DNA of 64,000 nucleotides from Bacillus sp. CH140a_4T. GTDB taxonomy: Bacteria > Bacillota > Bacilli > Bacillales > Bacillaceae_G. The stretch's first letter is position 1; each line of letters begins with the position of its first letter. A model generated the notes under the pieces. That model did not search any database. It was not told the origin of the DNA and saw only the letters and a list, made by a program, of their open reading frames with translations. Positions 1 through 8,379 of this stretch are shown in pieces. Made by a program: the position numbers and the translations under genes. The stretch covers positions 372,001 to 436,000 of the forward strand of contig NZ_WBPF01000013.1 in assembly GCF_008923725.1 (NCBI RefSeq), in the 5' to 3' direction.

Positions 1-204
1 TTGTTGAATAATCTCAATAATTTTCATAACATCAATTACAACATGTGTCTTATCATGCGCTGTTATTTTGTAAACTACCTCATCCTGTAACGACTCAACT
101 ACCACAGCATCTCCGGCAAGTTGAGCGACATCACTCAGTTTCACTTCATACGTAGGAGAAACTTTTAATCGATTACGCATTTTAATATAAATTGTTTGTT
201 CCAA
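1..204 (-). CDS. spoVAA: Stage V sporulation protein AA, N-terminal part (runs off window)
   Basis: The first 68 codons of a minus-strand gene whose remainder lies outside the window. The translation begins LEQTIYIKMRNRLKVSPTYE and resembles the SpoVAA N-terminus. SpoVAA belongs to the SpoVA complex, which moves dipicolinic acid into the forespore and releases it at germination. I chose the TTG at 204 because AGAGGTG sits eight to nine bases upstream; the internal ATG at codon 9 has no such site. In B. subtilis spoVAA directly follows sigF. Here an amino acid importer separates them, and a strong hairpin (281-317) lies between, so spoVA must have its own promoter. Confidence 0.8.
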   Translation of the reverse strand, partial: MEQTIYIKMRNRLKVSPTYEVKLSDVAQLAGDAVVVESLQDEVVYKITAHDKTHVVIDVMKIIEIIQQ

Positions 205-280
205 TTTCCATTCACCTCTTCACTCTTCCTCGTAGTTGTAGTATGGTTATTGAATTTTTTTCTAATACAATTTTTTCATA

Positions 281-317
281 AAAAAACATCTGTACCGTTT
301 CGGTACAGATGTTTTTT
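281..317 (-). terminator. Intrinsic terminator after the importer genes
   Basis: A perfect 17-bp stem with a 3-base loop; the arms carry A and T tracts, so it can stop transcription in either direction. It begins four bases after the small-subunit stop codon and separates the importer genes from spoVA. Confidence 0.85.
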
Positions 318-320
318 AGT

Positions 321-419
321 TTATGCCTTTTTCTTAAATAAATTTGCAATACTTAATACGAGTCCTCCCCAAATGACTACCATACCAATAACCATCATCA
401 TAATCGCTGATCCGCTCAT
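321..419 (-). CDS. MetS-type small subunit of sodium:amino acid importer (32 aa)
   Basis: A 32-residue ORF starting MSGSAIMMMVIGMVVIWGGL and ending in the basic tail KKKA: one hydrophobic helix with a positively charged end. This matches the short 'methionine and alanine importer small subunit' family, which in Corynebacterium accompanies the MetP transporter (MetPS). Its ATG shares one base with the TAA of the transporter gene (TAATG), which implies translational coupling. It is easy to miss because of its length. Family assignment rests on sequence character plus position directly after an NSS transporter. Confidence 0.8.
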   Translation of the reverse strand: MSGSAIMMMVIGMVVIWGGLVLSIANLFKKKA

Positions 420-1945
420 TATGAAACACCCCGATCTTTCCATTCTTTTTCAAGCTTAGCAGAATCTGAATGTATTTGTGCATTCCATTTCTTTAGACTA
501 ATGATTAGTGCAACGATAAGGAACGCTGCTGCAATTGACCAACCATATGTTACGACAAACTCCGTTGGATAATCTCCGTAGTTCTTTTTAATATTTTGGA
601 TTATACCATCAATTAACATGTATCCTAACATAAGCGGGGTAATAACGAGTAAACTCACTCTCCAAAACGTCCCTAACTTAATATCAGATACGAAGTTTGC
701 GTGATTTTGATACACTGGTAAACGGCGTAGAATAAGCCCTATCGTAACTACTTCCACTAATGCAATTGAAATTAATCCGAAGTTATTAGCGAAATAATCA
801 ACAACATCTAGGAACATAAGCCCGCCACGTGTTGCAAAAACAAGAGAAACTAGTACGAGAAGTGTCCCCATAATTCCAATTGTTTTTTGGCGGCTTAAGC
901 TGAACTTTTCAGATACGGCAGCAAAACATACTTCCGCAAGCGAAATGAGGGATGTAATTCCAGCAACCGTTAATGATAAGAAAAATAATACGCCGAATAA
1001 CGATGACATCGGTAATTCATTAATAATTTGCGGGAATACTACGAACGCAAGCCCTACACCAGCACTTGCTACTTTATCAACCGGTACTCCCATATTGTTT
1101 GCCATAAACCCAAGAGCTGCAAAGACCCCAATCCCTGCTAATAATTCAAATCCTGAGTTTGCAAAGCCAGTAATAAAGGCATTATTTGTTGTATCTGAGT
1201 TTTTCGGTAAATAACTAGAATACGTAATCATAATTCCAAATGCTAAAGATAAGCTAAAGAAAATTTGACCGTAAGCAGCAAGCCATACCTTTCCATCAAA
1301 AATACGACTCCAATCCGGTTTAAAGAATGCATCTAATCCTTGCATCGCACCTTCCATCGTCACTGCACGAACTACGATAATAAGGAACATAACAACTAGT
1401 AAAGGAATGAAAATACGGTTAACCACTTCGATTCCTTTTTTAACTCCTTTAAATGCTACACCAAGCACAATAATCCAAACGAGAGCTAATGGAATTAACA
1501 CTTCCGGTACGAGCCCTCCAAACTGTCCAGGCTTATCTGCAACATGCAAATACTCTTTAAATAAAAATGATTGCGTATCTTTCCCCCATGCTCCAGTAAT
1601 TGCAAAGTACGTATACGAGATAGACCAAGCAATAATTACTGCATAATATGTTGAAACGATAAACGTTACACACATTTGCCACCATCCGATAAATTCAGCA
1701 CGCGGACTAATACGGAAGAACGTAAGTGGCGCGGACCCACGGTGACGATGCCCAAGAGCAAATTCAAATGCCAATAATGAAATACCAGTCGTTAATAATG
1801 CAAATAAGTACGGTAAAAAGAATGCGCCTCCCCCATTTTCATACGCTGTATAAGGAAAACGCCATATGTTTCCTAATCCAACGGCAGAGCCGACCGCTGC
1901 GAAAATAAATCCAGCACGCGTTCCCCATTGTTGCCTCGTTTCCAT
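419..1945 (-). CDS. NSS-family sodium-dependent amino acid symporter (MetP-like)
   Basis: A 508-residue polytopic membrane protein of the neurotransmitter:sodium symporter family (LeuT fold, about 12 helices). The N-terminal signature WGTRAGFIFAAVGSAVGLGN followed by IWRFPY is the helix-1 sodium/substrate motif. It probably imports a neutral amino acid with sodium; the downstream MetS-type small subunit suggests methionine or alanine, which is inference. It has its own sigma-A-like promoter and lies between sigF and spoVAA, where B. subtilis has no gene. The start ATG at 1945 follows AAAGGGGG. Confidence 0.88.
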   Translation of the reverse strand: METRQQWGTRAGFIFAAVGSAVGLGNIWRFPYTAYENGGGAFFLPYLFALLTTGISLLAFEFALGHRHRGSAPLTFFRISPRAEFIGWWQMCVTFIVSTYYAVIIAWSISYTYFAITGAWGKDTQSFLFKEYLHVADKPGQFGGLVPEVLIPLALVWIIVLGVAFKGVKKGIEVVNRIFIPLLVVMFLIIVVRAVTMEGAMQGLDAFFKPDWSRIFDGKVWLAAYGQIFFSLSLAFGIMITYSSYLPKNSDTTNNAFITGFANSGFELLAGIGVFAALGFMANNMGVPVDKVASAGVGLAFVVFPQIINELPMSSLFGVLFFLSLTVAGITSLISLAEVCFAAVSEKFSLSRQKTIGIMGTLLVLVSLVFATRGGLMFLDVVDYFANNFGLISIALVEVVTIGLILRRLPVYQNHANFVSDIKLGTFWRVSLLVITPLMLGYMLIDGIIQNIKKNYGDYPTEFVVTYGWSIAAAFLIVALIISLKKWNAQIHSDSAKLEKEWKDRGVS

Positions 1946-1980
1946 ATTTCTTTCCCCCTTTGTGACAAGTTCATACTTGG

Positions 1981-2009
1981 ATTATATTTTAAATTTACTA
2001 AATTATCAA
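1981..2009 (-). promoter_or_regulatory. Promoter of the NSS importer
   Basis: On the minus strand TTGATA (2004-2009) and TATAAT (1981-1986) are separated by 17 bases, a good vegetative promoter about 36 bases upstream of the start codon. Confidence 0.7.
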
Positions 2010-2067
2010 TAAATTCTGTTAACTTTTGTGAAAATTATAATTTTTCCATTTTCAATAACAAAAAAAA

Positions 2068-2095
2068 TCGAATAGATAGCTATTCATCTATTCGA
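2068..2095 (-). terminator. spoIIA operon terminator overlapping sigF stop
   Basis: A 10-bp perfect stem (2068-2077 with 2086-2095) and 8-base loop, followed on the minus strand by a run of T (complement of A at 2060-2067). The sigF stop codon lies in the loop. Confidence 0.85.
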
Positions 2096-2838
2096 TCTTT
2101 CATCTGTTTTAATATTTTCTTTTCAAGTCTTGAAACTTGTACTTGCGAAATGCCTATTCGTTCCGCTACTTCTGATTGGGTTTGATCTTTATAGTAGCGT
2201 AAATACACAATTAAACGTTCTCGATCATCTAATTCTCTAATTGCTTCTTTTAAAGCAATTTTATCAAACCATTTCGTTTCAGATTGATCGGCAATTTGAT
2301 CTAAAATAGTGATTGGATCCCCATCGTTTTCATACACCGTTTCATGTATGGATGAAGGAGCACGACTCGCTTCTTGCGCAAGAACGACTTCTTCCGGCGT
2401 TAGTTCTAACGCTTCGGCTACTTCATTAATCGTTGGGGCTCTTCCAAATTCTTTCGAAAGCTCGTCTCTCATCTTTCGTATTTTATTTCCTGTTTCTTTT
2501 AAAGATCTACTTACTTTCACTGATCCATCATCACGTAAAAATCGCTGTATTTCGCCAATAATCATTGGAACTGCATATGTTGAAAATTTCACGTCGAAAG
2601 ATAAATCAAATTTATCTACCGATTTTAAGAGCCCAATACATCCAATTTGAAATAAATCGTCTGGTTCGTATCCTCTATTAAGAAAACGCTGTACAACCGA
2701 CCATACGAGACGCATATTACTTTGAACGATTGTATCTCTTGCTTGTTGATCTCCATCTTGACTTTGTTGAATTAACGCTTTTAGCTCGTGGTCCTTTAAC
2801 TGAGGTTTCTTCTTCTCATTTTTGACCTCTATGTCCAT
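2080..2838 (-). CDS. sigF: RNA polymerase sigma factor F, forespore specific
   Basis: A 252-residue sigma-70 family factor (spoIIAC). Region 2 contains the DDLFQIGCIGLLKSVDKFDL motif and the C-terminal region 4 helix-turn-helix reads SEVAERIGISQVQVSRLEKK. SigF is the first compartment-specific sporulation sigma factor; it is held inactive by SpoIIAB until SpoIIAA is dephosphorylated by SpoIIE in the forespore. It is the last gene of the operon, 12 bases after spoIIAB, with AAGGAGAA upstream of the ATG. Its length matches the family. Confidence 0.97.
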   Translation of the reverse strand: MDIEVKNEKKKPQLKDHELKALIQQSQDGDQQARDTIVQSNMRLVWSVVQRFLNRGYEPDDLFQIGCIGLLKSVDKFDLSFDVKFSTYAVPMIIGEIQRFLRDDGSVKVSRSLKETGNKIRKMRDELSKEFGRAPTINEVAEALELTPEEVVLAQEASRAPSSIHETVYENDGDPITILDQIADQSETKWFDKIALKEAIRELDDRERLIVYLRYYKDQTQSEVAERIGISQVQVSRLEKKILKQMKDRIDE

Positions 2839-2850
2839 AGGCTATTCTCC

Positions 2851-3291
2851 TTAATTGCATAGAGCGTTACTATTTGATAAGTATTTTGTCAAATGGATTG
2901 TTGTCCCGAAAGATTCGTTTGAAATAACTTCTACTTCATCCATAAAATTTTCCATGATAGTAAATCCCATTCCGGAACGCTCTAATTCAGGTTTAGTTGT
3001 AAAAAGGGGTTGTCTTGCTTCATCTAAATCAAAGATGCCAATCCCTTCATCTCGAATCGTGAGTTTCACCATTGCTTCTTCCAAAATTACAGAAATATAA
3101 ACAACACCTTCTGCATTTCCTTCGTACCCATGAATAATTGCATTTGTAACTGCTTCTGACACAACTGTTTTAATCTCCGTAAGTTCTTCCATCGTTGGGT
3201 CTAGTTGCGCAATGAAAGCAGCTACTGTAACGCGAGCGAATGATTCATTTTGACTTAATGCTGAAAATTGAAGGTTCATTTCATTTCTCAT
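2851..3291 (-). CDS. spoIIAB: Anti-sigma F factor, serine kinase
   Basis: A 146-residue GHKL-fold kinase. The N box [12 protein letters not shown], the G1 box RDEGIGI and the glycine-rich GMGFTIM form the ATP site. It binds SigF and phosphorylates SpoIIAA. The ATG directly follows the spoIIAA stop (zero gap), with GGGGGG as ribosome binding site inside the end of spoIIAA, so the two are coupled, as expected for partners whose ratio matters. Confidence 0.97.
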   Translation of the reverse strand: MRNEMNLQFSALSQNESFARVTVAAFIAQLDPTMEELTEIKTVVSEAVTNAIIHGYEGNAEGVVYISVILEEAMVKLTIRDEGIGIFDLDEARQPLFTTKPELERSGMGFTIMENFMDEVEVISNESFGTTIHLTKYLSNSNALCN

Positions 3292-3642
3292 TTATGCCCC
3301 CCCCAACGTCGCGAGCGCATGCGCTTCACTTTCTTCTAAGCGAACAATTTTAAATAAGCCCGACATTTCAAATAAACGCTTAACAGGCGGTGAAATTGCA
3401 CAAACAACCATTTCTCCACCTAATCCCTTTACATGCTTATATCGGCCTAATATAACACCTAAACCAGAACTATCCATAAACGATAAGTTCTCTAGGCTCA
3501 AAACAATATGATGAACACCATGTGTCTCAATCATATCTGTTACTTTCGTTCGCAACTCTTCAGCAGTATGATGATCTAATTCACCCGCTAGTCTCACACA
3601 TAGGACGTCACGTTTTACTTCTAATTGCATGGAAAGACTCAC
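3292..3642 (-). CDS. spoIIAA: Anti-sigma F factor antagonist
   Basis: A 116-residue STAS-domain protein. The phosphorylation segment [15 protein letters not shown] places Ser58 where SpoIIAB phosphorylates the B. subtilis protein. Unphosphorylated SpoIIAA displaces SigF from SpoIIAB. The start is GTG at 3642, seven bases after AGGAGG; the internal ATG at codon 5 lacks a ribosome binding site. First gene of the operon, behind a sigma-H-like promoter. Confidence 0.97.
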   Translation of the reverse strand: MSLSMQLEVKRDVLCVRLAGELDHHTAEELRTKVTDMIETHGVHHIVLSLENLSFMDSSGLGVILGRYKHVKGLGGEMVVCAISPPVKRLFEMSGLFKIVRLEESEAHALATLGGA

Positions 3643-3696
3643 ACGATTTCCTCCTTATGCTCAAACTTTACTCATTTACATACATAAAGATTTTCG

Positions 3697-3720
3697 TGAT
3701 TCAACATAAGAATCCTTCCT
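3697..3720 (-). promoter_or_regulatory. Candidate sigma-H promoter of the spoIIA operon
   Basis: On the minus strand AGGAAGG (3714-3720) and GAATCA (3697-3702) are 11 bases apart, close to the sigma-H pattern AGGAWWT/GAAT, and about 55 bases upstream of spoIIAA. The B. subtilis operon is sigma-H dependent; the match here is imperfect in the -35 box. Confidence 0.5.
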
Positions 3721-3790
3721 ACTGACAAAAGAAGAACTATTTCGTCATAAAGTGAAACCATTCAGCAATTATTTACTTTCATACGAATAG

Positions 3791-3814
3791 AAAAGCGGCA
3801 AAATGTTTGCCGCT
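3791..3814 (-). terminator. Hairpin at the end of dacF
   Basis: Perfect 9-bp GC-rich stem (3794-3802 with 3806-3814) and 3-base loop; only a short T run follows on the minus strand. It overlaps the dacF stop, so dacF and spoIIAA are probably partly separated. Confidence 0.6.
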
Positions 3815-5003
3815 ATTTTGATGTTGAAAACATCCCAAAACTTCTTTTAAATAACTCCCACCAGCTCGCTGCAGCAACATCTTCTTTTGCTATAATTGTT
3901 TGTTTTAATAAAACATCTTTATCTTTTTTAATAACAAGCGTACCAAGTGCATCGCCCTTTTTAATTGGTGCTTTCACTTTCTTTTCAGCAATTACTTCTT
4001 GCTTTACTTTGTCCATATTTTCGCCCTTCTTCATAAGAAGAGACACATTGTCTGACGCAACTAAATCTACTTTTTCTTTTTTCCCTTTTCCTACTTGGAC
4101 AGTTTTAATTTTTTCGCCTCGTGTATACAATTTCTTTGTCATATATTGACCAAATGCATAGTCAAGAAGCTTCGTCACTTGATTGTTCCGTTCTTTCGAT
4201 GTAGGTGCACCCATAACAACTGAAATAACACGCATCCCATTCTTTTCAGCCGATGCTGTTAAACAATATTTTGCTTCTGTCGTAAAGCCTGTTTTCACAC
4301 CATCTACTCCAGGGTAAAAACGTACTAACTTATTCGTATTCACGAGCCAAAACTTCTTATCCGTATCTTCACGTAAATAGTCTTCGTATTTACCTGTGTA
4401 TTTGCGAATAAGTGGGTACTTCATTAATTCTCTCGCCATTATAGCCATATCATTTGCTGTGGAATAATGGTCTTTAGCCGGAAGACCTGTTGGGTTTTGG
4501 AAATGAGTGTTTTTCAGTCCTAAATCTTTCGCTTTTTTGTTCATCATATTTACAAAACCTTCTTCTGAACCAGCGATATGCTCCGCTACTGCAACAGACG
4601 CATCGTTTCCAGATGCAATGGCAATACCTTTTAGCATTTCATTTACAGTCATCTCTTCCCCAGGCTCTAAAAAGATTTGTGATCCACCCATTGAAGCTGC
4701 ATGCTCACTCGCTCTCACTTTATCGGTCAGTTTTAGTTTTCCTTTTTCAACTTGTTCCATAATTAATAGCATTGTCATAATCTTCGTCATACTAGCAGGT
4801 GGTAATTTTTCATTTGGATTTTTATCAAACAAAACTTTACCTGTATCTTGTTCAATTACAATTGCTGACGACGCTTGTTCCGCTAACTTCGGCGTTGTTT
4901 CTTCTGTTTTCTCCTGCTTCGTTTTCTCAGATTGTGCGAAACTAACTGAAGTACCAGAAAGCAATAACATGAAACAAACAAGTATTCCAAAAACTCGCTT
5001 CAT
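3813..5003 (-). CDS. dacF: D-alanyl-D-alanine carboxypeptidase (penicillin-binding protein)
   Basis: A 396-residue exported serine peptidase that trims the terminal D-Ala from peptidoglycan stem peptides. It has a signal peptide (MKRVFGILVCFMLLLSGTSV, cleavage after SFA), the SxxK nucleophile SMTK at residues 71-74, an SGN motif in IASGNDASV near residue 130 and KTG in GVKTGFTTEA near 237, then a beta-rich C-terminal domain with an amphipathic tail. It lies upstream of spoIIA as in B. subtilis, where DacF acts in spore cortex synthesis. Good GGAGGG site before ATG. Confidence 0.93.
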   Translation of the reverse strand: MKRVFGILVCFMLLLSGTSVSFAQSEKTKQEKTEETTPKLAEQASSAIVIEQDTGKVLFDKNPNEKLPPASMTKIMTMLLIMEQVEKGKLKLTDKVRASEHAASMGGSQIFLEPGEEMTVNEMLKGIAIASGNDASVAVAEHIAGSEEGFVNMMNKKAKDLGLKNTHFQNPTGLPAKDHYSTANDMAIMARELMKYPLIRKYTGKYEDYLREDTDKKFWLVNTNKLVRFYPGVDGVKTGFTTEAKYCLTASAEKNGMRVISVVMGAPTSKERNNQVTKLLDYAFGQYMTKKLYTRGEKIKTVQVGKGKKEKVDLVASDNVSLLMKKGENMDKVKQEVIAEKKVKAPIKKGDALGTLVIKKDKDVLLKQTIIAKEDVAAASWWELFKRSFGMFSTSK

Positions 5004-5082
5004 GACTAACCCTCCATTCTATATCAGACCTATTTTTTCCAATTTTTTATTTTTTAATACCATATTTTTCTAATATTTTCAG

Positions 5083-5111
5083 TTGACAAATACATTCATC
5101 ACCTATATTGT
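5083..5111 (+). promoter_or_regulatory. Promoter of the ytrA-like operon
   Basis: TTGACA (5083-5088) and TATTGT (5106-5111) with 17-base spacing. The operator at 5116-5140 begins four bases after the -10 box and would cover the transcription start. Confidence 0.75.
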
Positions 5112-5115
5112 ATTA

Positions 5116-5140
5116 AGTGTATTACATGAAGTAGTACACC
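5116..5140 (+). promoter_or_regulatory. YtrA-type GntR operator
   Basis: AGTGTA and TACACC separated by exactly 13 bases. The B. subtilis YtrA operator is AGTGTA-N13-TACACT, so only the last base differs. Its position just after the -10 box implies autorepression by the following gene. Confidence 0.75.
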
Positions 5141-5169
5141 TAATACAAGTCAGAAAGGAGACATTGCTC

Positions 5170-5589
5170 TTGCATATTCAACTTGATCCAAGAAGCAACA
5201 CTCCGATATGGGAACAAATTGTTCAAAATATAAAAGAACTCGTATTGAAGAACATGTTAGCTCCAAGTGACAAACTACCTTCTGTACGCGAACTCGCTTC
5301 TTTACTCGTTATAAATCCAAATACAGTGAGTAAAGCGTACCAAGAGTTAGAGCGACAAGGGATTATTGAAACATTACGAGGAAAAGGAACATTTGTATCC
5401 CAATCGATTGCCCCAACATTAGACGAAAGGAAAATCGCTATGGTTGAAAAGCAATTTCATCAATTACTATTAGAAGCCTCTTATCTTGGTGTTACGAAAG
5501 ATAAAATTCATGATTGGATAGATTCATACTATAAAGAGATTGGAGGGAATGCAGATGCTGAAAGTGACAAGCTTGAAGAAAACGATTGA
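5170..5589 (+). CDS. GntR-family repressor, YtrA subfamily
   Basis: A 139-residue regulator. The N-terminal winged helix contains KLPSVRELASLLVINPNTVS, YQELERQGIIETLRGKGTFV, the hallmark of short GntR proteins that control ABC exporters; the small C-terminal part is helical. I start it at TTG 5170, nine bases after AGGAG. The longer upstream reading would run through the promoter and operator. YtrA relatives respond to cell-envelope antibiotics, but the inducer here is unknown. The ATPase gene overlaps its end by 35 bases. Confidence 0.88.
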   Translation: MHIQLDPRSNTPIWEQIVQNIKELVLKNMLAPSDKLPSVRELASLLVINPNTVSKAYQELERQGIIETLRGKGTFVSQSIAPTLDERKIAMVEKQFHQLLLEASYLGVTKDKIHDWIDSYYKEIGGNADAESDKLEEND

Positions 5590-6436
5590 TAATCAAACAA
5601 TTTTAGATGATGTTTCTTTCACATTACAAAGAGGAAGTATCATCGGATTACTCGGAAGAAACGGTGCGGGGAAAACAACTTTATTACGAACGATGGTCGG
5701 CATTTTAGATCCTGATGCAGGGACTGTTACATATGAAGATACAAACATTCATCAGTGTCCTGAAATAAAGCAAAAAATCGTATATGTCCCTGATTCTACT
5801 AACATACTGAACGGATATACGGTAAAAGAAATTGTAAAGTTTTATAAAGAAGTTTATACCGCATTTGATGAAGCATATTTCTATGAACTGTTAGAACGTT
5901 TTAACTTACCAAACAAACGAATTCGTAGTTATTCAAAAGGTATGAAAGCACTACTTGCTATCATTTTAGCTGTTTCGACAAAAGCAGAATATATCATTTT
6001 AGATGAACCGACAAACGGACTTGATCCTATCGTTAAAAGGCAGATTTTACAGTTTCTTGTTGGAGAAGTTGCGGAAAAAGAGCTTACCATTTTCATCTCA
6101 ACTCACCACTTAGATGAAGTGGAACAAATTGCAGATACAATCATTATATTAAAAGGCCATACTATCTCTTCTATTACATCACTAGACGATGCAAAATCAC
6201 GATTTGCTAAAATCCAAGTTGCTTACGAACGTTCATTACCTCAAAAACTAGAAAACTTAAGCAATATTAAAATATTAAATCAAACAGGAAAAGTGTATAC
6301 AATCTTAATTGAGGGAAATGTGGCTACAACACTGGAGAAGTTTTATAAAGAACAACCTATACTCATTGAAGAATTAACAATGTCACTTGAAGATATTTTT
6401 ATCACTACATTTGAGGAGGATTCACATGTTTCATAA
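5555..6436 (+). CDS. ABC transporter ATP-binding protein, YtrB-like
   Basis: A 293-residue ABC ATPase: Walker A GLLGRNGAGKTTLLR, a degenerate signature YSKGMKALL in place of LSGGQ, Walker B YIILDEPTNGLDP and the H-loop STHHLDE. The ATG at 5555 lies eight bases after GGAGG; an ATG two codons earlier is too close to that site. With the next gene it forms an exporter whose expression is probably limited by the upstream GntR repressor. Substrate unknown. Confidence 0.9.
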   Translation: MLKVTSLKKTIDNQTILDDVSFTLQRGSIIGLLGRNGAGKTTLLRTMVGILDPDAGTVTYEDTNIHQCPEIKQKIVYVPDSTNILNGYTVKEIVKFYKEVYTAFDEAYFYELLERFNLPNKRIRSYSKGMKALLAIILAVSTKAEYIILDEPTNGLDPIVKRQILQFLVGEVAEKELTIFISTHHLDEVEQIADTIIILKGHTISSITSLDDAKSRFAKIQVAYERSLPQKLENLSNIKILNQTGKVYTILIEGNVATTLEKFYKEQPILIEELTMSLEDIFITTFEEDSHVS

Positions 6437-7514
6437 AGCTTTATGGATGAGGCAATGGAAGCAAGGAAAATATATAATTCTATTATTTTGGTTAATTAGT
6501 TTATATCAACTACCTTATAAATATTATCAAGCAGCACAAATGCAACTAAAACTATCAAAAATGAAATTTGGTGACTATACATATTACTACTCCTACTATT
6601 TTCAGACATCTGATGGTGCCGTCTTCTTTCAAGGAGCTACTCTTATTGCACTCGCTTGTCTTTTAATTGGATGGGAACGTAACAATCAATCAACTGATTT
6701 TCTATTCTCGATGCCTTTTAAACGAAAGGATATTTTTTTAACAAAATGGTGGCTTGGTGTTTTGAATATTATTACAGTACAAATTGTTTGCTGGATTAGC
6801 ATGTACGCAATAAAGAACATGTCGTTTCACAATGAGTATCAAAACTTTGCTCCGTTCTATAGTTACTTTCTATATGCTACCGTTGTACTTATCGCTATTT
6901 ATACATTCGCCTTATTTATCGGAACTATTACTGGACATATATTTTCTCAAAGTAGTTTAACTATCATTCTATTATTTTTACCATACGGTTTTGGATTATT
7001 AATTTCCGGGTTCATTTATTCTCACACACAATGGTCTTTAGATGCAATGGGAGAAATAGAGCACCATACTTATGAGTACTTACAACATATAGGTATCATT
7101 TCACCATTAGAATATTTTTCTATTACTTATGATTACCACCCGATAGAAACATTTGATGACTATGGCAATAAACTTTCTAGTGTACCACAGGACAAACCAA
7201 TGGAGCGTATTTCTGTACCTTCTCCTTGGACACTATTAACACCATTTTCTTACATCATTATCTTTTTATCAATGGCAACCTTTCTATACACACGTACACC
7301 GAACGAACAAAGTGGAAAAATACTATTGTTTCCTAACTTGCAAAAATGGTTCATAATTTGCACTGTTCTATGCTTCGGACTACTTGGTGGTAGAATATTA
7401 GGCGGACGAGATGCACTTCTGTCTTATTATGTTGGATTTTTCCTATTCGCTACCATAAGTTACTTCATTTTTACACGTCTATTAAAATTGAAGTTTGCTT
7501 TTGCAGGGAAATAA
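6426..7514 (+). CDS. ABC-2 type permease of the YtrABC-like exporter
   Basis: A 362-residue integral membrane protein with a short cytoplasmic start (MFHKALWMRQWKQGKY), two N-terminal helices, a large polar segment near residues 200-270 and further helices at the C-terminus. It overlaps the ATPase stop by 11 bases and has GAGGAGG before its ATG, so it is coupled to it. The B. subtilis ytr operon has more permease genes and a solute-binding lipoprotein; only one permease is present here, so the exporter may work as a homodimer. Confidence 0.85.
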   Translation: MFHKALWMRQWKQGKYIILLFWLISLYQLPYKYYQAAQMQLKLSKMKFGDYTYYYSYYFQTSDGAVFFQGATLIALACLLIGWERNNQSTDFLFSMPFKRKDIFLTKWWLGVLNIITVQIVCWISMYAIKNMSFHNEYQNFAPFYSYFLYATVVLIAIYTFALFIGTITGHIFSQSSLTIILLFLPYGFGLLISGFIYSHTQWSLDAMGEIEHHTYEYLQHIGIISPLEYFSITYDYHPIETFDDYGNKLSSVPQDKPMERISVPSPWTLLTPFSYIIIFLSMATFLYTRTPNEQSGKILLFPNLQKWFIICTVLCFGLLGGRILGGRDALLSYYVGFFLFATISYFIFTRLLKLKFAFAGK

Positions 7515-7675
7515 ATATGCATTAAGGTGGTGGATACATGTTCCCAAAAGCATCATAGATGTGAAACTATAAACACGGAACAATGGCATTGATAGAAGCT
7601 GACGAAAAAAGTCATACAATGACAAAAGAAAGATGTTAGAAATTATTTAACTCTTATATGAACTAAATAAAAAAG

Positions 7676-7701
7676 GCATTGCACAAGAGCAATGCTTTTT
7701 T
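7676..7701. terminator. Terminator between converging genes
   Basis: Seven-bp perfect stem (7676-7682 with 7689-7695) with T6 on the plus side and A6 before it. It serves both the ABC operon and the exported hypothetical gene. The 160 bases before it (7515-7675) hold no gene I can support. Confidence 0.75.
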
Positions 7702-7731
7702 ATTATATATATCCCGATCTAAATAAAGGGG

Positions 7732-8277
7732 TTATTTCACATTCTCTCTTCTTTTCCCATACTCTTTTTCTTGCTTCGTTCCAAACCCGTCACCATTTGC
7801 GACGATTTGATCTGTTGGAGCAACTATGCTTTCAGCAATTCTCCATTCCCCCCCTTGTTGAATAAACACTTGCATAAAATAATTCATTCCATTTAACTGA
7901 TACGAATTTTCTTTTTTCACTTCATATCGAGCTGCAACATAATACACTTGCACATTCTCAGCCTCAAACTTAGAAATATATTGTGATAATCTCGGGATGT
8001 ACTGTGATGCTTTTTGAAGTGGTAGCTGCTTTACTTTTACAAGAGAAGACTTGGTTACATTACTGATCGTATCTTCATGCCGAATGTTATCACTATGATG
8101 AAATAAAATAGCATTCTGCATTGAACGAATCCATAGTTTTGAATATAAAACCGGTTGCTTATTTGAAATATGTTGTAATTCTTTTTGAACGACTTGAAGA
8201 GGCGTTGCGGCATCCACGAATTGATTAAAGCAGAAAAAACTTCCAATCATAATGAACAGCATAGAAATACGTTTCAT
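7732..8277 (-). CDS. Exported protein of unknown function
   Basis: A 181-residue protein with a signal peptide (MKRISMLFIMIGSFFCFNQF, likely cleavage after VDA). The mature part starts TPLQVVQKELQHISNKQ, contains the aromatic stretch VQVYYVAARYEVKKEN and NYFMQVFIQQGGEWRI, and ends in a charged tail. The 'GGEWRIAES' pattern resembles the last strands of NTF2-like or DUF4829-type folds, but I do not recognise the family. RBS GGAGTG before ATG. Monocistronic. Confidence 0.75.
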   Translation of the reverse strand: MKRISMLFIMIGSFFCFNQFVDAATPLQVVQKELQHISNKQPVLYSKLWIRSMQNAILFHHSDNIRHEDTISNVTKSSLVKVKQLPLQKASQYIPRLSQYISKFEAENVQVYYVAARYEVKKENSYQLNGMNYFMQVFIQQGGEWRIAESIVAPTDQIVANGDGFGTKQEKEYGKRRENVK

Positions 8278-8340
8278 AATTTTTCACTCCGATTCTTTTT
8301 AATTAAAGTATTGGAGTTTCAAAATGTTTTTATTCAAAAG

Positions 8341-8372
8341 AAAAAGGATAGGAAAGCTTTCGCTTCCTATCC
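8341..8372 (-). terminator. Terminator of the MarR gene
   Basis: Stem GGATAGGAA pairing with TTCCTATCC, followed on the minus strand by T5. It lies eight bases after the stop codon. Confidence 0.8.
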
Positions 8373-8379
8373 TCATTTA

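Noticed and set aside
196..459. 87-codon open frame on the plus strand at the window start
   Set aside because: Overlaps the terminator and the small importer subunit, has no ribosome binding site; hydrophobic composition follows from antisense of membrane genes.
4507..5073. 188-codon open frame on the plus strand
   Set aside because: Antisense to dacF, which has a signal peptide and all three PBP motifs; the antisense product has no recognisable feature.
5083..5169. Longer N-terminus for the GntR regulator
   Set aside because: The 29 extra codons run over a consensus promoter and the operator, and have no ribosome binding site.
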